Assembly (NCBI GenBank): GCA_902596375.1
Contig: CACJTU010000004.1
Location: 21,788 to 85,787 of the forward strand
From: an uncultured Pelagibacteraceae bacterium
GTDB lineage: Bacteria; Pseudomonadota; Alphaproteobacteria; Pelagibacterales; Pelagibacteraceae
DNA length: 64,000 nucleotides
Direction: 5' to 3'
Under the pieces are notes generated by a model. The model was not told the DNA's origin and searched no databases. It saw only the letters and a list, made by a program, of their open reading frames with translations. Each line of letters opens with the position of its first letter. Within the stretch, counting starts at the first letter, position 1. The position numbers were made by a program, and so were the translations under genes. Shown piece by piece: positions 20,675 to 30,694 of this stretch.

Positions 20675-23106
20675 TAAGCTCTTAATAAATTATTTTCTGA
20701 ATCATATGGACTCTCATCTAAAACAGTAGCGTCGTACATTTCACCTAATATATCAACTTGTAATTTGTCGCCCACATTTGAACAATCTGGCTTAACCATT
20801 GCAAGAGCTATTGATTTATCTAATCTAAATCCAAATTCGCCACCAGTTGCTCTTCCAACAACTTTTCCGTCTTTAAAAATTGGGTTATTTCCAAGCACAT
20901 CGGCATCTTTAGTGTTATGAACTTCTAAAGTAACTAATTTGTTATCAAAACCTTTTTCTCTCCATTTATTAAGTGCCTCTAATCCAATAAAGTTTCCTTT
21001 ATTTGGGTGAACAAATCTATCAAGACCAGACTCGTATGGTGAGTATTCAATTGATAATTCTGTACCAACTAGTTTATAAGATTTTTCTACTCTTAAACTA
21101 TTCATTGCCCTAATTCCAAAAGGTTTAATTCCTAAATCTTTCCCTGCTTCCATTAATTTATCAAAAATATGGTTTTGATATTCAATTGGATGATGTAGTT
21201 CCCAACCAAGCTCACCCACAAAGTTTACTCTCATTGCATTTACTGGAGCATATCCAACATTAACATTTTTAGCAGTCAACCATTTGAAATTTTCATTAGA
21301 AAAATCGTCTGTTGAAACCTTTTGCATTAATTGTCTTGCTTTTGGACCAGCTACTACCAGAACTCCTGTACTATTTGTTAGATCTTCAAATATTACAGAT
21401 CCATCATCTGGCATCCATTTTTGTATCCAATCATGGTCTAATCTTAAATTTGCTCCAGCAGAAACTAGATAATAACTATTTTCCGCTTCTTTCATTATTG
21501 TAAATTCTGAATGCACTCCACCTTTAGTGTTCAAGGCATGACATAAATTTATTCTTCCAATTTTTTTAGGAAGTTTGTTTGCAACCAAATAATCTAAAAA
21601 TTCTTCTGCTTTAGGTCCCCTAATTCTACATTTTGCAAACGCAGTCATATCTAAAAGACCTACGTTTTCTTTAACATTTTGACATTCTTTTTTAATAGCA
21701 TCAAACCATTTCGATCTTCTAAATGACCAATCATCTTTTTGTTCTATTCCATCTGTTGCAAAAAAATTAGGTCTTTCCCATCCAAACTTCTGACCAAACA
21801 CAGCGCCTAAATTTTTCATTCGTTCATAACAAGGAGCTGTTCTTAATGGTCTTGCTGCTGGTCTTTCTTCATCTGGATAGTGAACAATAAATACATGGCT
21901 ATACGCTTCTTCATTTTTTGCTTTCAAATAAGATTTAGTTGCATAGTTACCGTAACGTCTTGGTTCAACTCCTAACATATCAATTGTAGGTTCACCATCA
22001 ACGATCCACTCTGCTAACTGCCAGCCGGCGCCACCTGCTGCAGTTATTCCAAAACTATGTCCTTCATTAATCCAAAAATTTTTAAGTCCCCATGCAGGAC
22101 CAACAATTGGGTTTCCATCAGGAGTATAACAGATTGCTCCATTATAAACTTTCTTTACTCCAACTTCTCCAAACGCAGGTACTCTGTGAATTGCACCTTC
22201 AATGTGTGGAGCTAATCTGTCTAAATCTTCTTGAAATAATTCATATTCTGAATTTTTTGATGGACCTTCTACATAACAAGCTGGTGCTCCATCTTCATAA
22301 GGACCTAAAATCAATCCTCCAGCTTCTTCCCTCATATACCATCTGCTATCACTATCTCTTAAGACTCCCATTTCTGGTAATCCATCTTTTTTTCTTTTTT
22401 GAATTGCAGGATGTGGTTCTGTAACAATGTATTGATGTTCAACAGGTATTACTGGTATATCTAATCCTACCATTTCACCTGTTTGTCTCGCAAAATTTCC
22501 AGAACAAGAAATAACATGTTCGCACTCTATTGATCCCTTATCTGTTTCCACAATCCATCCATCTTTAGTTTGCCTCATTGATAGGACAGTTGTGTTTCTA
22601 TAAATTTCTGCTCCTCTATTTCTTGCACCTGTTGCTAATGCTTGTGTTAAATCTGCTGGTTGAATATATCCATCTTCAGGGTGTTGTATTGCGCCAACTA
22701 AATCATCTGTATGACATAATGGCCAAATTTCTTTTACTTGTTCTGGTTTCAAAAATTTAACATCTACTCCGATGGTTCGAGCGACGCCTGCGTATTGATG
22801 GTATTCATCCATTCTATCTTTTGTACTTGCTAGACGAATATTTGAAACAACACTAAAGCCAACATTTTTTCCAGTTTCTTCCTCTAATGTTTTGTAAAGA
22901 TTAACTGCATATTTATGAAGTTGTCCAACTGAATAACTCATATTAAATAAAGGTAGTAGTCCTGCTGCATGCCAAGTTGATCCTGAGGTTAATTCTTTTC
23001 TTTCAACTAGAACAACATCAGACCAACCCTTTTTTGCTAAATGATACAGGGCACTTACCCCTACAACTCCTCCACCAACTACTACAACTTTAGTTTTTGT
23101 TTTCAT
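20674..23106 (-). CDS. Dimethylglycine/sarcosine dehydrogenase-type flavoprotein (FAD + GcvT domains), paralog 1
   Basis: [43 protein letters not shown] plus C-terminal GcvT domain. Confidence 0.9.
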   Translation of the reverse strand: MKTKTKVVVVGGGVVGVSALYHLAKKGWSDVVLVERKELTSGSTWHAAGLLPLFNMSYSVGQLHKYAVNLYKTLEEETGKNVGFSVVSNIRLASTKDRMDEYHQYAGVARTIGVDVKFLKPEQVKEIWPLCHTDDLVGAIQHPEDGYIQPADLTQALATGARNRGAEIYRNTTVLSMRQTKDGWIVETDKGSIECEHVISCSGNFARQTGEMVGLDIPVIPVEHQYIVTEPHPAIQKRKKDGLPEMGVLRDSDSRWYMREEAGGLILGPYEDGAPACYVEGPSKNSEYELFQEDLDRLAPHIEGAIHRVPAFGEVGVKKVYNGAICYTPDGNPIVGPAWGLKNFWINEGHSFGITAAGGAGWQLAEWIVDGEPTIDMLGVEPRRYGNYATKSYLKAKNEEAYSHVFIVHYPDEERPAARPLRTAPCYERMKNLGAVFGQKFGWERPNFFATDGIEQKDDWSFRRSKWFDAIKKECQNVKENVGLLDMTAFAKCRIRGPKAEEFLDYLVANKLPKKIGRINLCHALNTKGGVHSEFTIMKEAENSYYLVSAGANLRLDHDWIQKWMPDDGSVIFEDLTNSTGVLVVAGPKARQLMQKVSTDDFSNENFKWLTAKNVNVGYAPVNAMRVNFVGELGWELHHPIEYQNHIFDKLMEAGKDLGIKPFGIRAMNSLRVEKSYKLVGTELSIEYSPYESGLDRFVHPNKGNFIGLEALNKWREKGFDNKLVTLEVHNTKDADVLGNNPIFKDGKVVGRATGGEFGFRLDKSIALAMVKPDCSNVGDKLQVDILGEMYDATVLDESPYDSENNLLRA

Positions 23107-23163
23107 TCTGCGATTCCTACTAAATTTTTAATTGTTACGAAACAAAAATGTATATGTGAAAAA

Positions 23164-23640
23164 TCAAATTGAGCTTCCAAGAGGGATTGGACTGGATACC
23201 ATTGTGGTTAACCAACAGTCTTTCAAAATTCCCTCAAAGGTATACTTTTCGACTTGCCAATTGAATTTGTGATAAATTTTGTCCTTATCAAGAATAATAA
23301 CTTCAAATTGAGCCCATTTGTCACTACTTCCAAGCTCAGTTATTGTGTGACTTAGGTGGTTAATCATCATCCCATAAGAGTCGCTTTTTAACATCATCTT
23401 AAAGTTGCTTAATGGTCCTGTTACTCTCTTATTATTTGGGTGAGCAAATTTCCAAGTTTGTTCTATGCCACTATCTTTATATTCAAGATCATTTTGTTGA
23501 AGCCCACTCAATTGAATTTTAATAACTTCTTTCGGGCTTATAGTGCTATTGGGGCTTAATAATTCAGCGTAAGAAAATGAGATAAAGAAAAAATATAAGA
23601 TTACAGCCTTAAAGATTATTAGCGGTTTTTCTAACATCAT
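23164..23640 (-). CDS. DUF4864-like secreted protein
   Basis: Signal peptide; IQLSGLQQNDLEYKDSGIEQTWKFAHPNNKRVTGPLSNF. Confidence 0.55.
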   Translation of the reverse strand: MMLEKPLIIFKAVILYFFFISFSYAELLSPNSTISPKEVIKIQLSGLQQNDLEYKDSGIEQTWKFAHPNNKRVTGPLSNFKMMLKSDSYGMMINHLSHTITELGSSDKWAQFEVIILDKDKIYHKFNWQVEKYTFEGILKDCWLTTMVSSPIPLGSSI

Positions 23641-24178
23641 TCAAAAATTCTTGTCTCTTTGCATCACTGACAAAGGGTACTGCAAAATATCTTCTATAGA
23701 CAATGTTATATATGCCACACATATGGAATACTCCTCTTTTTAATCTTCTAATTGGTAAGTTTAAAAAAAAAGTTGTAATTGCTAATCTTGGTGAACCATA
23801 AGTGCAGAATATTATAGCTTTTTTATCTCTTAAGTTTCCAATTGGATAACCGTAATTTCCAACCAACTGTTTAAATCTAAACGCCCAAGGTGGGGCTAAA
23901 ACTTTATCTATCCAACCCTCAACTATCGCTGGCATCCTAAAATTCCAAATTGGAGCAATTAAAACAATTGTATCACTTTCTTCGATTCTTTTTCTATGAT
24001 CTAAAACTTCTTGATCAGGTTCCTCGCCAGCAAAAACAGGATCAAATTTTTCTTTATATAAATCAACAACATCAACTTGATTTCCATTTACTTTTGATTG
24101 TTTAACAAATTCATCTCGAATTGCTGCATTAAATGAATTGTCATTGTAGTGTCCATACACTAGAAAAATTTTTTTCAT
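23609..24178 (-). CDS. NAD(P)H dehydrogenase (quinone)/flavodoxin-fold oxidoreductase
   Basis: LVYGHYNDNSFNAAIRDEF, APIWNFRMPAIVEGWIDKVL. Confidence 0.85.
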   Translation of the reverse strand: MKKIFLVYGHYNDNSFNAAIRDEFVKQSKVNGNQVDVVDLYKEKFDPVFAGEEPDQEVLDHRKRIEESDTIVLIAPIWNFRMPAIVEGWIDKVLAPPWAFRFKQLVGNYGYPIGNLRDKKAIIFCTYGSPRLAITTFFLNLPIRRLKRGVFHMCGIYNIVYRRYFAVPFVSDAKRQEFLNDVRKTANNL

Positions 24179-24190
24179 TTTATAAAATTT

Positions 24191-25801
24191 TTATTCTGTA
24201 GTTTTGTATTTACTATTATTAATTATAAATACAAATACAATTGGAAGAATTAAAGTTAAAAGTGTTACAACTATCAATAAAATTCCAAGTTCAGAATAAT
24301 CTGCTGTAGTTTGTATTTCACCTGAAACTTTATCTTTTACTTCTCTTGTAACCGTAAAGATTTCATTTAAATACTTAGTTCCCAGTGCACTTGCAGATAA
24401 TGCAAGATTAGTAAAAGATGCAAAAACTGCAAAAAAAGTTGCTTTTAAATGAGCTGGAGCATTTTTTGCTATCCAGGCGAGTAAAGGTATCATTGATACT
24501 TGCCCAAGAGGAGACTCTAATGCAGTATTAATTAATGCAATAAACTTTGCATCAACTACCCCGCCTGTTAACGAAGCTGTCCAATTATGAAAACCATAAT
24601 ACATTCCAACACTTGGTAAAAACAAAATCGCACCCGCAATACTTAAAACTACTATTATTTTTGCTATTGAATTGTTAGCCATAAACGGTCTTAATAAAAC
24701 AATACCAGCTAATGTTAAAATTGATGCCAGTAGTGATAGAATTGAAAAAAACTGCTCATTAAATCCTAGCTCATCAATTTCGAACCATGTTAAACCAGGG
24801 CCAGGACCTGGCATGGCTCTAAATACAAAAATAATTACTGCTGTACCTACAATTGTTAATCTTAGTTCCTGAGGTAATTCCTTAATTAGTTTAAACATTA
24901 AAAACAAAATGATTATGACTGAGCCAATAAACACAATTTCTTGTGCAAACGGAACCTTAAAGGAACCAATAGATAATGTGAAAATAACAAAAACTAAACT
25001 TCCTCCTAATATCCACCAGTTTATTTTTGTTTTTTCGTTACCTCTCTCATCCTTAAATTCTAGACCTTTAGATTTTAAAGTTTGTATTTTTTTATGTCTT
25101 AAATAATTGGCTAAAATTACACCTAGTATAGAAACTAAAGGTATTACAAGAGCATAAATGTAGATGGTTCCATATAAATTTATCTTATCTGTCTGCTCAA
25201 GGCTTTCCACATCTCTAAACAAAATTACATTAACTAATGCAACAAGTACTGTACCGCCAATAATAGCAAACCTTCCAAGTGTCTGCATTGTTGTATGCAT
25301 TATTTTTATTTGATCTTTAGAATAATCGTTTCCTGTTTCATCAACCAAAGGAACTGCCTCAACTGTCATAGCATCGGCTACAACGTCCTGAACCACATAA
25401 CCAACTGGAGCTAAAATCACACTTATCACAAACCATGTTTCTACCGAAAATACCTGGGACATATCTTCAGTATGAATAATCAATCCATACATAATTAGTA
25501 AACTAAGAGCTATCAATGTAGCTCCGAAGTAGACCATGTAATTTTTTCTCTCCCAGATAAGATCTACTAAATGTCCTAACGGCATTTTTAATGCCCAGGG
25601 AATTCCAGCCCAAAAACCTAGGCCTGCTAAAAATGCTGCTGATAAATTTAAATAATCTTTAACAAAAAATGTACCAACAATACCTGTTAAACCAGAAATA
25701 CCTGCAGCCATATAAACCATTAATGGAGGCAGATAAGTCCATTTAAATTGACGACCCAAATCTAAAAATGTGCTGTCTAAAAATTTAATTATTTTGCTCA
25801 T
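24191..25801 (-). CDS. Major-facilitator-type transporter, possibly folate-biopterin (FBT/BT1)-like
   Basis: ~12 TM; LKMPLGHLVDLIWERKNYMVYFGA resembles the FBT/BT1 motif. Subfamily uncertain. Confidence 0.6.
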   Translation of the reverse strand: MSKIIKFLDSTFLDLGRQFKWTYLPPLMVYMAAGISGLTGIVGTFFVKDYLNLSAAFLAGLGFWAGIPWALKMPLGHLVDLIWERKNYMVYFGATLIALSLLIMYGLIIHTEDMSQVFSVETWFVISVILAPVGYVVQDVVADAMTVEAVPLVDETGNDYSKDQIKIMHTTMQTLGRFAIIGGTVLVALVNVILFRDVESLEQTDKINLYGTIYIYALVIPLVSILGVILANYLRHKKIQTLKSKGLEFKDERGNEKTKINWWILGGSLVFVIFTLSIGSFKVPFAQEIVFIGSVIIILFLMFKLIKELPQELRLTIVGTAVIIFVFRAMPGPGPGLTWFEIDELGFNEQFFSILSLLASILTLAGIVLLRPFMANNSIAKIIVVLSIAGAILFLPSVGMYYGFHNWTASLTGGVVDAKFIALINTALESPLGQVSMIPLLAWIAKNAPAHLKATFFAVFASFTNLALSASALGTKYLNEIFTVTREVKDKVSGEIQTTADYSELGILLIVVTLLTLILPIVFVFIINNSKYKTTE

Positions 25802-26235
25802 TAGTCACTTAAAACTGGAAAAGCTTGTCTAACTTTTAAAAAATATTTTTGATATTCCATTTTAGTACATTTATTTTCAATATACTTAATATCATTTTTT
25901 TCCATCAATTTTTTTGCCTTTTCGTCTCGTATACCTAGCTGTAACCATAAAACTTTAGCACCAATTTTAACTGCATCTTCTGCAATAGCATAAACTTCTT
26001 TTGATGGTCTAAAAACATCTACAATATCAACCTGATCATTAATATCAGATATTTTTGCAAAAACTTCTTCTCCTAAAATTTTTTGACCCTTGGCTCTAGG
26101 ATTGACAGGATAAACTTTAAATCCATATTTTTGCATATACTTCATAACTATAGTTGACGCTTTTGTTGGATCGTTACTAACTCCTACCATTGCAATTGAT
26201 TTATATTTAGAAAGAACTTCTTTGATATCACTCAT
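25801..26235 (-). CDS. CoA-binding domain protein (YccU-like)
   Basis: SIAMVGVSNDPTKASTIVMKYMQKYGFKVYPVNPRAKGQKILGE. Confidence 0.9.
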   Translation of the reverse strand: MSDIKEVLSKYKSIAMVGVSNDPTKASTIVMKYMQKYGFKVYPVNPRAKGQKILGEEVFAKISDINDQVDIVDVFRPSKEVYAIAEDAVKIGAKVLWLQLGIRDEKAKKLMEKNDIKYIENKCTKMEYQKYFLKVRQAFPVLSD

Positions 26236-26417
26236 TTATTATTTTTAATTTGTTCTTCACAAAATATTTTAGCCTCAGGAACTGTCATTGGTTTTTCTAG
26301 TTTTTGGCTACCAGCAATACATGCATCTATTGCTCTTTTTTGATTATGATCTTTAAAATTATAAATTACAAACATCCCAACAATAATAAAAAGAACTATT
26401 AAAACATTTTTTATCAT
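26232..26417 (-). CDS. Small single-TM hypothetical protein, 61 aa
   Basis: N-terminal TM helix, two Cys; coupled to both neighbours. Confidence 0.6.
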   Translation of the reverse strand: MIKNVLIVLFIIVGMFVIYNFKDHNQKRAIDACIAGSQKLEKPMTVPEAKIFCEEQIKNNK

Positions 26418-27196
26418 TATTTATTTTTCCATTTTGGTTTTCGTTTTTCAAGGAATGCAGAAATTCCTTCTTTTGCATCCAATGCCATCATATTAAGGGT
26501 CATCATTTTACTTGTATAATCGTAAGCTTTACTTAATGGCATTTCTAATTGTTTGTAAAAAGCTTGCTTTCCAATTTTTATTGTTAAATTAGATTTAGAA
26601 GCAATTTTATTTGCTACTTTAAAGACTTCGTTGTTTAATTTAGCTTTTGAAAAATTATCATTAATCAACCCTATTTCTTTTGCATAATTTGCATTGATAG
26701 GTTCTCCCGTTAGCAACATTTTCATCATTGGTTTTCGATTTATCTTTCTACTGACAGCAACCATAGGTGTACTACAAAACAAACCAATATTTACACCAGG
26801 AGTAGCAAACAATGCGTCCTTAGTGCTATAAGCTAAATCACAACTTGCAACCAATTGACAGCCAGCTGCAAATGCAGCTCCATGAACTTTAGCAATTACA
26901 GGTTTTCTACCTTCAACAATTTGAAGCATTACTTTTGAACAAAGATTAAATAATTTTAAATATTTATCTCTCTTTTTTAGACCTCTAACTTCTTTCAAAT
27001 TATGACCTGCACTAAATCCTTTACCAGCACCCTCTAATATTATTACTTTAACTTTTCTATCAGCATCTAATTTTTTTAATGCCTTTAATAAATCTGAAAG
27101 ATTTTTGAATGATAAAGAGTTATAAGTTTTTGGTTCATCAATAATAATTGATGAAACCTCGTTGTTATTTTTTTTAATTTTAATGTTACTAGTCAT
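26417..27196 (-). CDS. Enoyl-CoA hydratase/isomerase family protein
   Basis: GFSAGHNLKEV and VHGAAFAAGCQLVASCDLAYST crotonase motifs. Confidence 0.88.
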   Translation of the reverse strand: MTSNIKIKKNNNEVSSIIIDEPKTYNSLSFKNLSDLLKALKKLDADRKVKVIILEGAGKGFSAGHNLKEVRGLKKRDKYLKLFNLCSKVMLQIVEGRKPVIAKVHGAAFAAGCQLVASCDLAYSTKDALFATPGVNIGLFCSTPMVAVSRKINRKPMMKMLLTGEPINANYAKEIGLINDNFSKAKLNNEVFKVANKIASKSNLTIKIGKQAFYKQLEMPLSKAYDYTSKMMTLNMMALDAKEGISAFLEKRKPKWKNK

Positions 27197-28048
27197 TTAA
27201 TCAGTTAATCCATCGGATCTAGCCTGATTTCTTTCTATATGAATTGGTAAAACTTTGCCATAAATTGCTTTAGAATGTTCTGGAGTGTTTACTCTCCATG
27301 GATCTAAAACATAAGCTGGAATACACATATATCTTGATTTTTGGCCTTCAACTTTTGTTACTCTATGCAAAGTAAATCTACCTTTAAATATTTGCAAATC
27401 TCCTGGCTCTAATTTCAATTGTCTCACTCTAGTTCTATCTCCTGCTATAACTTTTTGAACTTCTTCGAAATTTTCATTTCCTGGTTCTCTAATATTTGGA
27501 CAGTACTCAAATATTCCTCCCTTCTCAGGTTTTTGTATCATTAAACTAAGTGTAAATTCACAACTATCAAAATGCCATGGGAGTACCCCATCTGGTTTCA
27601 TAACATTATACGCATGACATGCTAAAGGATCCGCCCATCTGTAAATAGGTGAGACGCCTAAACAAGCAGATACAAATTTTAAAAGTTCTTCAGTTTCATA
27701 AAGATATTTCATTTCAGAGTCTTTTGGAAAACAATCTGAATTTAAATATCCATTATATCTATTCATAAAAGTTCTTTTTGGATGATCTTTTGGTAAAGAA
27801 GGATCGTCCTTCGCATACAAGTATGCATTTATACTTTCTTTAGACATATAAACTTCATCTAATTGTTTTTCTAACTCAGAATTCATTACCTTAAGTGATT
27901 TAGGTAAAATAAAATTTGGAATTGTTGAACAACTATATTGATCAAGTTCTTCTTTACATTTTTTAATTAGATTTTTAATTATTGGTGAATTTAAATCGTA
28001 TATTGGATATTTTTCTAAATCTACAATAGTCTTAAGTCTATCGTTCAT
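27197..28048 (-). CDS. Putative Fe(II)/2OG-dependent oxygenase (phytanoyl-CoA/HalD-BesD-like fold)
   Basis: PWHFDSCEFTLSLMIQ (HxD) ... QIFKGRFTLHRVTKVEGQKSRYMCIPAYV. Confidence 0.65.
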   Translation of the reverse strand: MNDRLKTIVDLEKYPIYDLNSPIIKNLIKKCKEELDQYSCSTIPNFILPKSLKVMNSELEKQLDEVYMSKESINAYLYAKDDPSLPKDHPKRTFMNRYNGYLNSDCFPKDSEMKYLYETEELLKFVSACLGVSPIYRWADPLACHAYNVMKPDGVLPWHFDSCEFTLSLMIQKPEKGGIFEYCPNIREPGNENFEEVQKVIAGDRTRVRQLKLEPGDLQIFKGRFTLHRVTKVEGQKSRYMCIPAYVLDPWRVNTPEHSKAIYGKVLPIHIERNQARSDGLTD

Positions 28049-28054
28049 TTAAGT

Positions 28055-28429
28055 TTATTTTAACTTTCCCTCTTCTCTCATTTTTGCTCTTATCTTAGTA
28101 GCTGATATTTTTTGAGTTTCTTCATCCAAAACTATTTCCTCAATCTTATATCCAACTCCTCTACCATAACAAATATTTGTAATATTAGGTACTAACATTA
28201 TTTTAAATTGTCCTTCAAATTCAGGATTTAATCTGTCTTCAATATTTTTTTTAACGGTTTCAAAATCAAAAGGATTATCGTCTACACCCTGTACATCTCT
28301 AATTTGAATACAAACTTGTCCAGTTTTTTTAATAATTTCTTTAAACAAAGTATAATGTCCATCGTGAAAAGGTTGCCATCTTCCTAGCATTTGTGCTGTT
28401 GGTTTTTTGTTATCCCATTTGTGTGTCAT
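28055..28429 (-). CDS. Nucleotidylyltransferase (HxGH family)
   Basis: GRWQPFHDGHYTLFKEI and ISATKIRAKM signatures. ORF track extends to 28462 but MTHKW at 28429 gives a 4-bp overlap with the upstream gene. Confidence 0.8.
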   Translation of the reverse strand: MTHKWDNKKPTAQMLGRWQPFHDGHYTLFKEIIKKTGQVCIQIRDVQGVDDNPFDFETVKKNIEDRLNPEFEGQFKIMLVPNITNICYGRGVGYKIEEIVLDEETQKISATKIRAKMREEGKLK

Positions 28430-28836
28430 TTTTTTATCTCCTCTATTATTTTTGGTGCCCAATTTTTTGCATCCTGAGTTGTTACATGAAAATCAAAATT
28501 CTTAGGATTAACAAACATCTGATTAGTATCTTCAAATCTTCCTTCTTTAATTGTATCGACCCACACTCTAAAATCTGCTGGAAACAAACTTCTTGCTTCG
28601 GGAGTTGGCGCAATAAAATCTGCAATTACATAATGACCATCTGCTTTTAATTTTAAAGCTGCCTCAGCCATTCTTTTTGCCTGTCTTACTCTTCCCTCTT
28701 CAGAAAAATCCCAATCGTTTGCAGCTTTTCTTACCTCGTCTGCATTTAATCTTTTTGCATTTAATAGTGGTGCCATTTCATTTGCTAGAGTTGTTTTACC
28801 TGCTCCAGGTAAACCCATTACTAAAATAATTTTCAT
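28426..28836 (-). CDS. APS-kinase-like P-loop kinase
   Basis: MKIILVMGLPGAGKTTLANEMAPLL; RVWVDTIKEGRFEDTNQMF. Confidence 0.75.
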   Translation of the reverse strand: MKIILVMGLPGAGKTTLANEMAPLLNAKRLNADEVRKAANDWDFSEEGRVRQAKRMAEAALKLKADGHYVIADFIAPTPEARSLFPADFRVWVDTIKEGRFEDTNQMFVNPKNFDFHVTTQDAKNWAPKIIEEIKK

Positions 28837-30071
28837 TAAATATCTTCTAACGGATGATGGGACATTAATTCAAGTCCATTTTCACCTACAAGATACTGTT
28901 GTTCAAGTTTTACACCTTCTTTACCACCAACTTTACCAATATAACTCTCAAGTGTAATTGTCATGTTCTTCTCAAAAGTTCCACCTTCTTCTCCACCATC
29001 AGTTGGATATCTTATTTGAGGCCACTCATCACACAACCCAATTCCATGAACCATACATGAATACCTATTTCCATAATACTCATCAGGCAAAACCCAAGAT
29101 TTTTTTATAAATTCTTTAAAACTCATTCCTGGTTTTATTAATCTAAAATTATGATCAATTTGATTTCTAGCCATTGAATATAGTTTTTTTTGCTCATCAT
29201 TAAATTTATGTCCAACTACAAAGGCTCTTGATATGTCAGCACAGTATCCATAGGGACCAACCATATCTGTATCAAAAGCAACAATTTCTCCTTGTTGCAT
29301 AACTTTATTACTACTCTCTTGCATCCATGGATTTGTTCTTTCACCAGACGATAAAATCCTACACTCAATCCACTCACCTCCATTTTCAATATTCGTTTTA
29401 TGTAAAATTGACCACAACTCATCTTCAGTCATTCCTGGCTTAAGATCTGATCTCATTTTTGATACACCTTTTTCTGCAACTTCTATTGCTGCTTTCATAC
29501 AAGTCAATTCATCAGGTGATTTTATTACTCTTGCTTGTTCTAAAATCAATTTTGCATCTACAACTTCAATTCCTTCTTTATTTAAAGCTGTAACCGCAGG
29601 TCCATTTAAAACATCGATTGCAATTTTTTTATTTTTAAAATAATTTTTTGATAAATCTTTAACTTCATTTATCCATTTTGATAATTGTAAATTTGCTTGA
29701 TCTCCATTGCTAAAATAATCCCATGTGATTGCAGGTCTGATTTCGTCAATTAGATTTAAATGCTTCGATAATATTTCACAATTAAAATACTCATAAAGAA
29801 TAGTTGGTCCATTGACCGGTACAAAACAATATCTTGTTAAGTTATGCATATTATAGACACTCATGTTTACAGTATCTAAAGCATAACGAACATTCACTGG
29901 ATCAAATAGAATACAAGCTTCTAAATTGTTTTTTACTAATTCTTTTCTAACCCTATCTAAACGATATGATCTTAACTTATCAAAATCAATTTCATCTTCT
30001 CTTAATCTTTTTTTAGTAATAAAATTTTGTCTTGGTTTTATCTCAGGAGCTATTTTTCTACTAAACCTCAT
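28836..30071 (-). CDS. M24-fold protein resembling DddP (DMSP lyase) rather than a prolidase
   Basis: GGEWIECRILSSGERTNPWMQESS, AFDTDMVGPYGYCADISR, CMVHGIGLCDEWPQIRYP, LESYIG, KLEQQYLV. Confidence 0.75.
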   Translation of the reverse strand: MRFSRKIAPEIKPRQNFITKKRLREDEIDFDKLRSYRLDRVRKELVKNNLEACILFDPVNVRYALDTVNMSVYNMHNLTRYCFVPVNGPTILYEYFNCEILSKHLNLIDEIRPAITWDYFSNGDQANLQLSKWINEVKDLSKNYFKNKKIAIDVLNGPAVTALNKEGIEVVDAKLILEQARVIKSPDELTCMKAAIEVAEKGVSKMRSDLKPGMTEDELWSILHKTNIENGGEWIECRILSSGERTNPWMQESSNKVMQQGEIVAFDTDMVGPYGYCADISRAFVVGHKFNDEQKKLYSMARNQIDHNFRLIKPGMSFKEFIKKSWVLPDEYYGNRYSCMVHGIGLCDEWPQIRYPTDGGEEGGTFEKNMTITLESYIGKVGGKEGVKLEQQYLVGENGLELMSHHPLEDI

Positions 30072-30694
30072 AATACTCTATACAAACCTAACCATGCGTT
30101 AACATCTTTGCTTGCAATATAGTCGGATTTAAAAAATTCTACTTCTTCCCACTTCTTGCTATCTTTGAGTATATCAATTTTTTTATCAAAACCATACTCT
30201 TCATGAATACCTTCATTAATTGTGAAACAAATTAAACCACCTGGTTTTGTTATTCTTATAAATTCATCTAATGCATTTGGTTTTACATGCCCAAAAGTAA
30301 ATGTTCCAACACACATAACCCCACCATAAAAGTTGTCCTCAACTTCTATTGGTTTATTTAAATCAACCTTTACTAATTTTTGATAAAGATCTTTTGGTAC
30401 AGTGTCTAATAAGGTTTGAGATAAATCGGCTCCATGAAAATTTTTAAAACTATATTTTTTAAGCTCCAATCCCACTAAACCTGTTCCACATCCAGCATCA
30501 AAGATTAAAGTATCTTTATTTTTCTCATATTTGTTAAATATTTCAGCGGTTTCTTTGGGTCCAGTATAGTTCCAATCAACCATGTCTTTATTATATTTAT
30601 CTTTGTCTCCCCACTCATCGTAGTACTTCATAACTTCATCTGTGGTTTTAAGTTTATAAATTGGAATTTTGTTTCCTACGTCTTTTTGAGCCAT
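30068..30694 (-). CDS. Class I SAM-dependent methyltransferase-like protein
   Basis: LIFDAGCGTGLVGLELK motif I; GADLSQTLL. Confidence 0.8.
   Translation of the reverse strand: MAQKDVGNKIPIYKLKTTDEVMKYYDEWGDKDKYNKDMVDWNYTGPKETAEIFNKYEKNKDTLIFDAGCGTGLVGLELKKYSFKNFHGADLSQTLLDTVPKDLYQKLVKVDLNKPIEVEDNFYGGVMCVGTFTFGHVKPNALDEFIRITKPGGLICFTINEGIHEEYGFDKKIDILKDSKKWEEVEFFKSDYIASKDVNAWLGLYRVL

Noticed and set aside
22092-22424. Leu-rich plus-strand ORF (110 aa) antisense to DMGDH paralog 1
   Set aside because: Leu/His-rich translation is an artefact of the antisense frame of a confident CDS; the same applies to the other short ORFs shadowing confident genes (e.g. 51610-51804, 52314-52772, 54435-54641).
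28426-28836. Calling this CysC for sulfate assimilation
   Set aside because: No ATP sulfurylase or PAPS reductase genes are visible and the context is betaine catabolism; family resemblance only.
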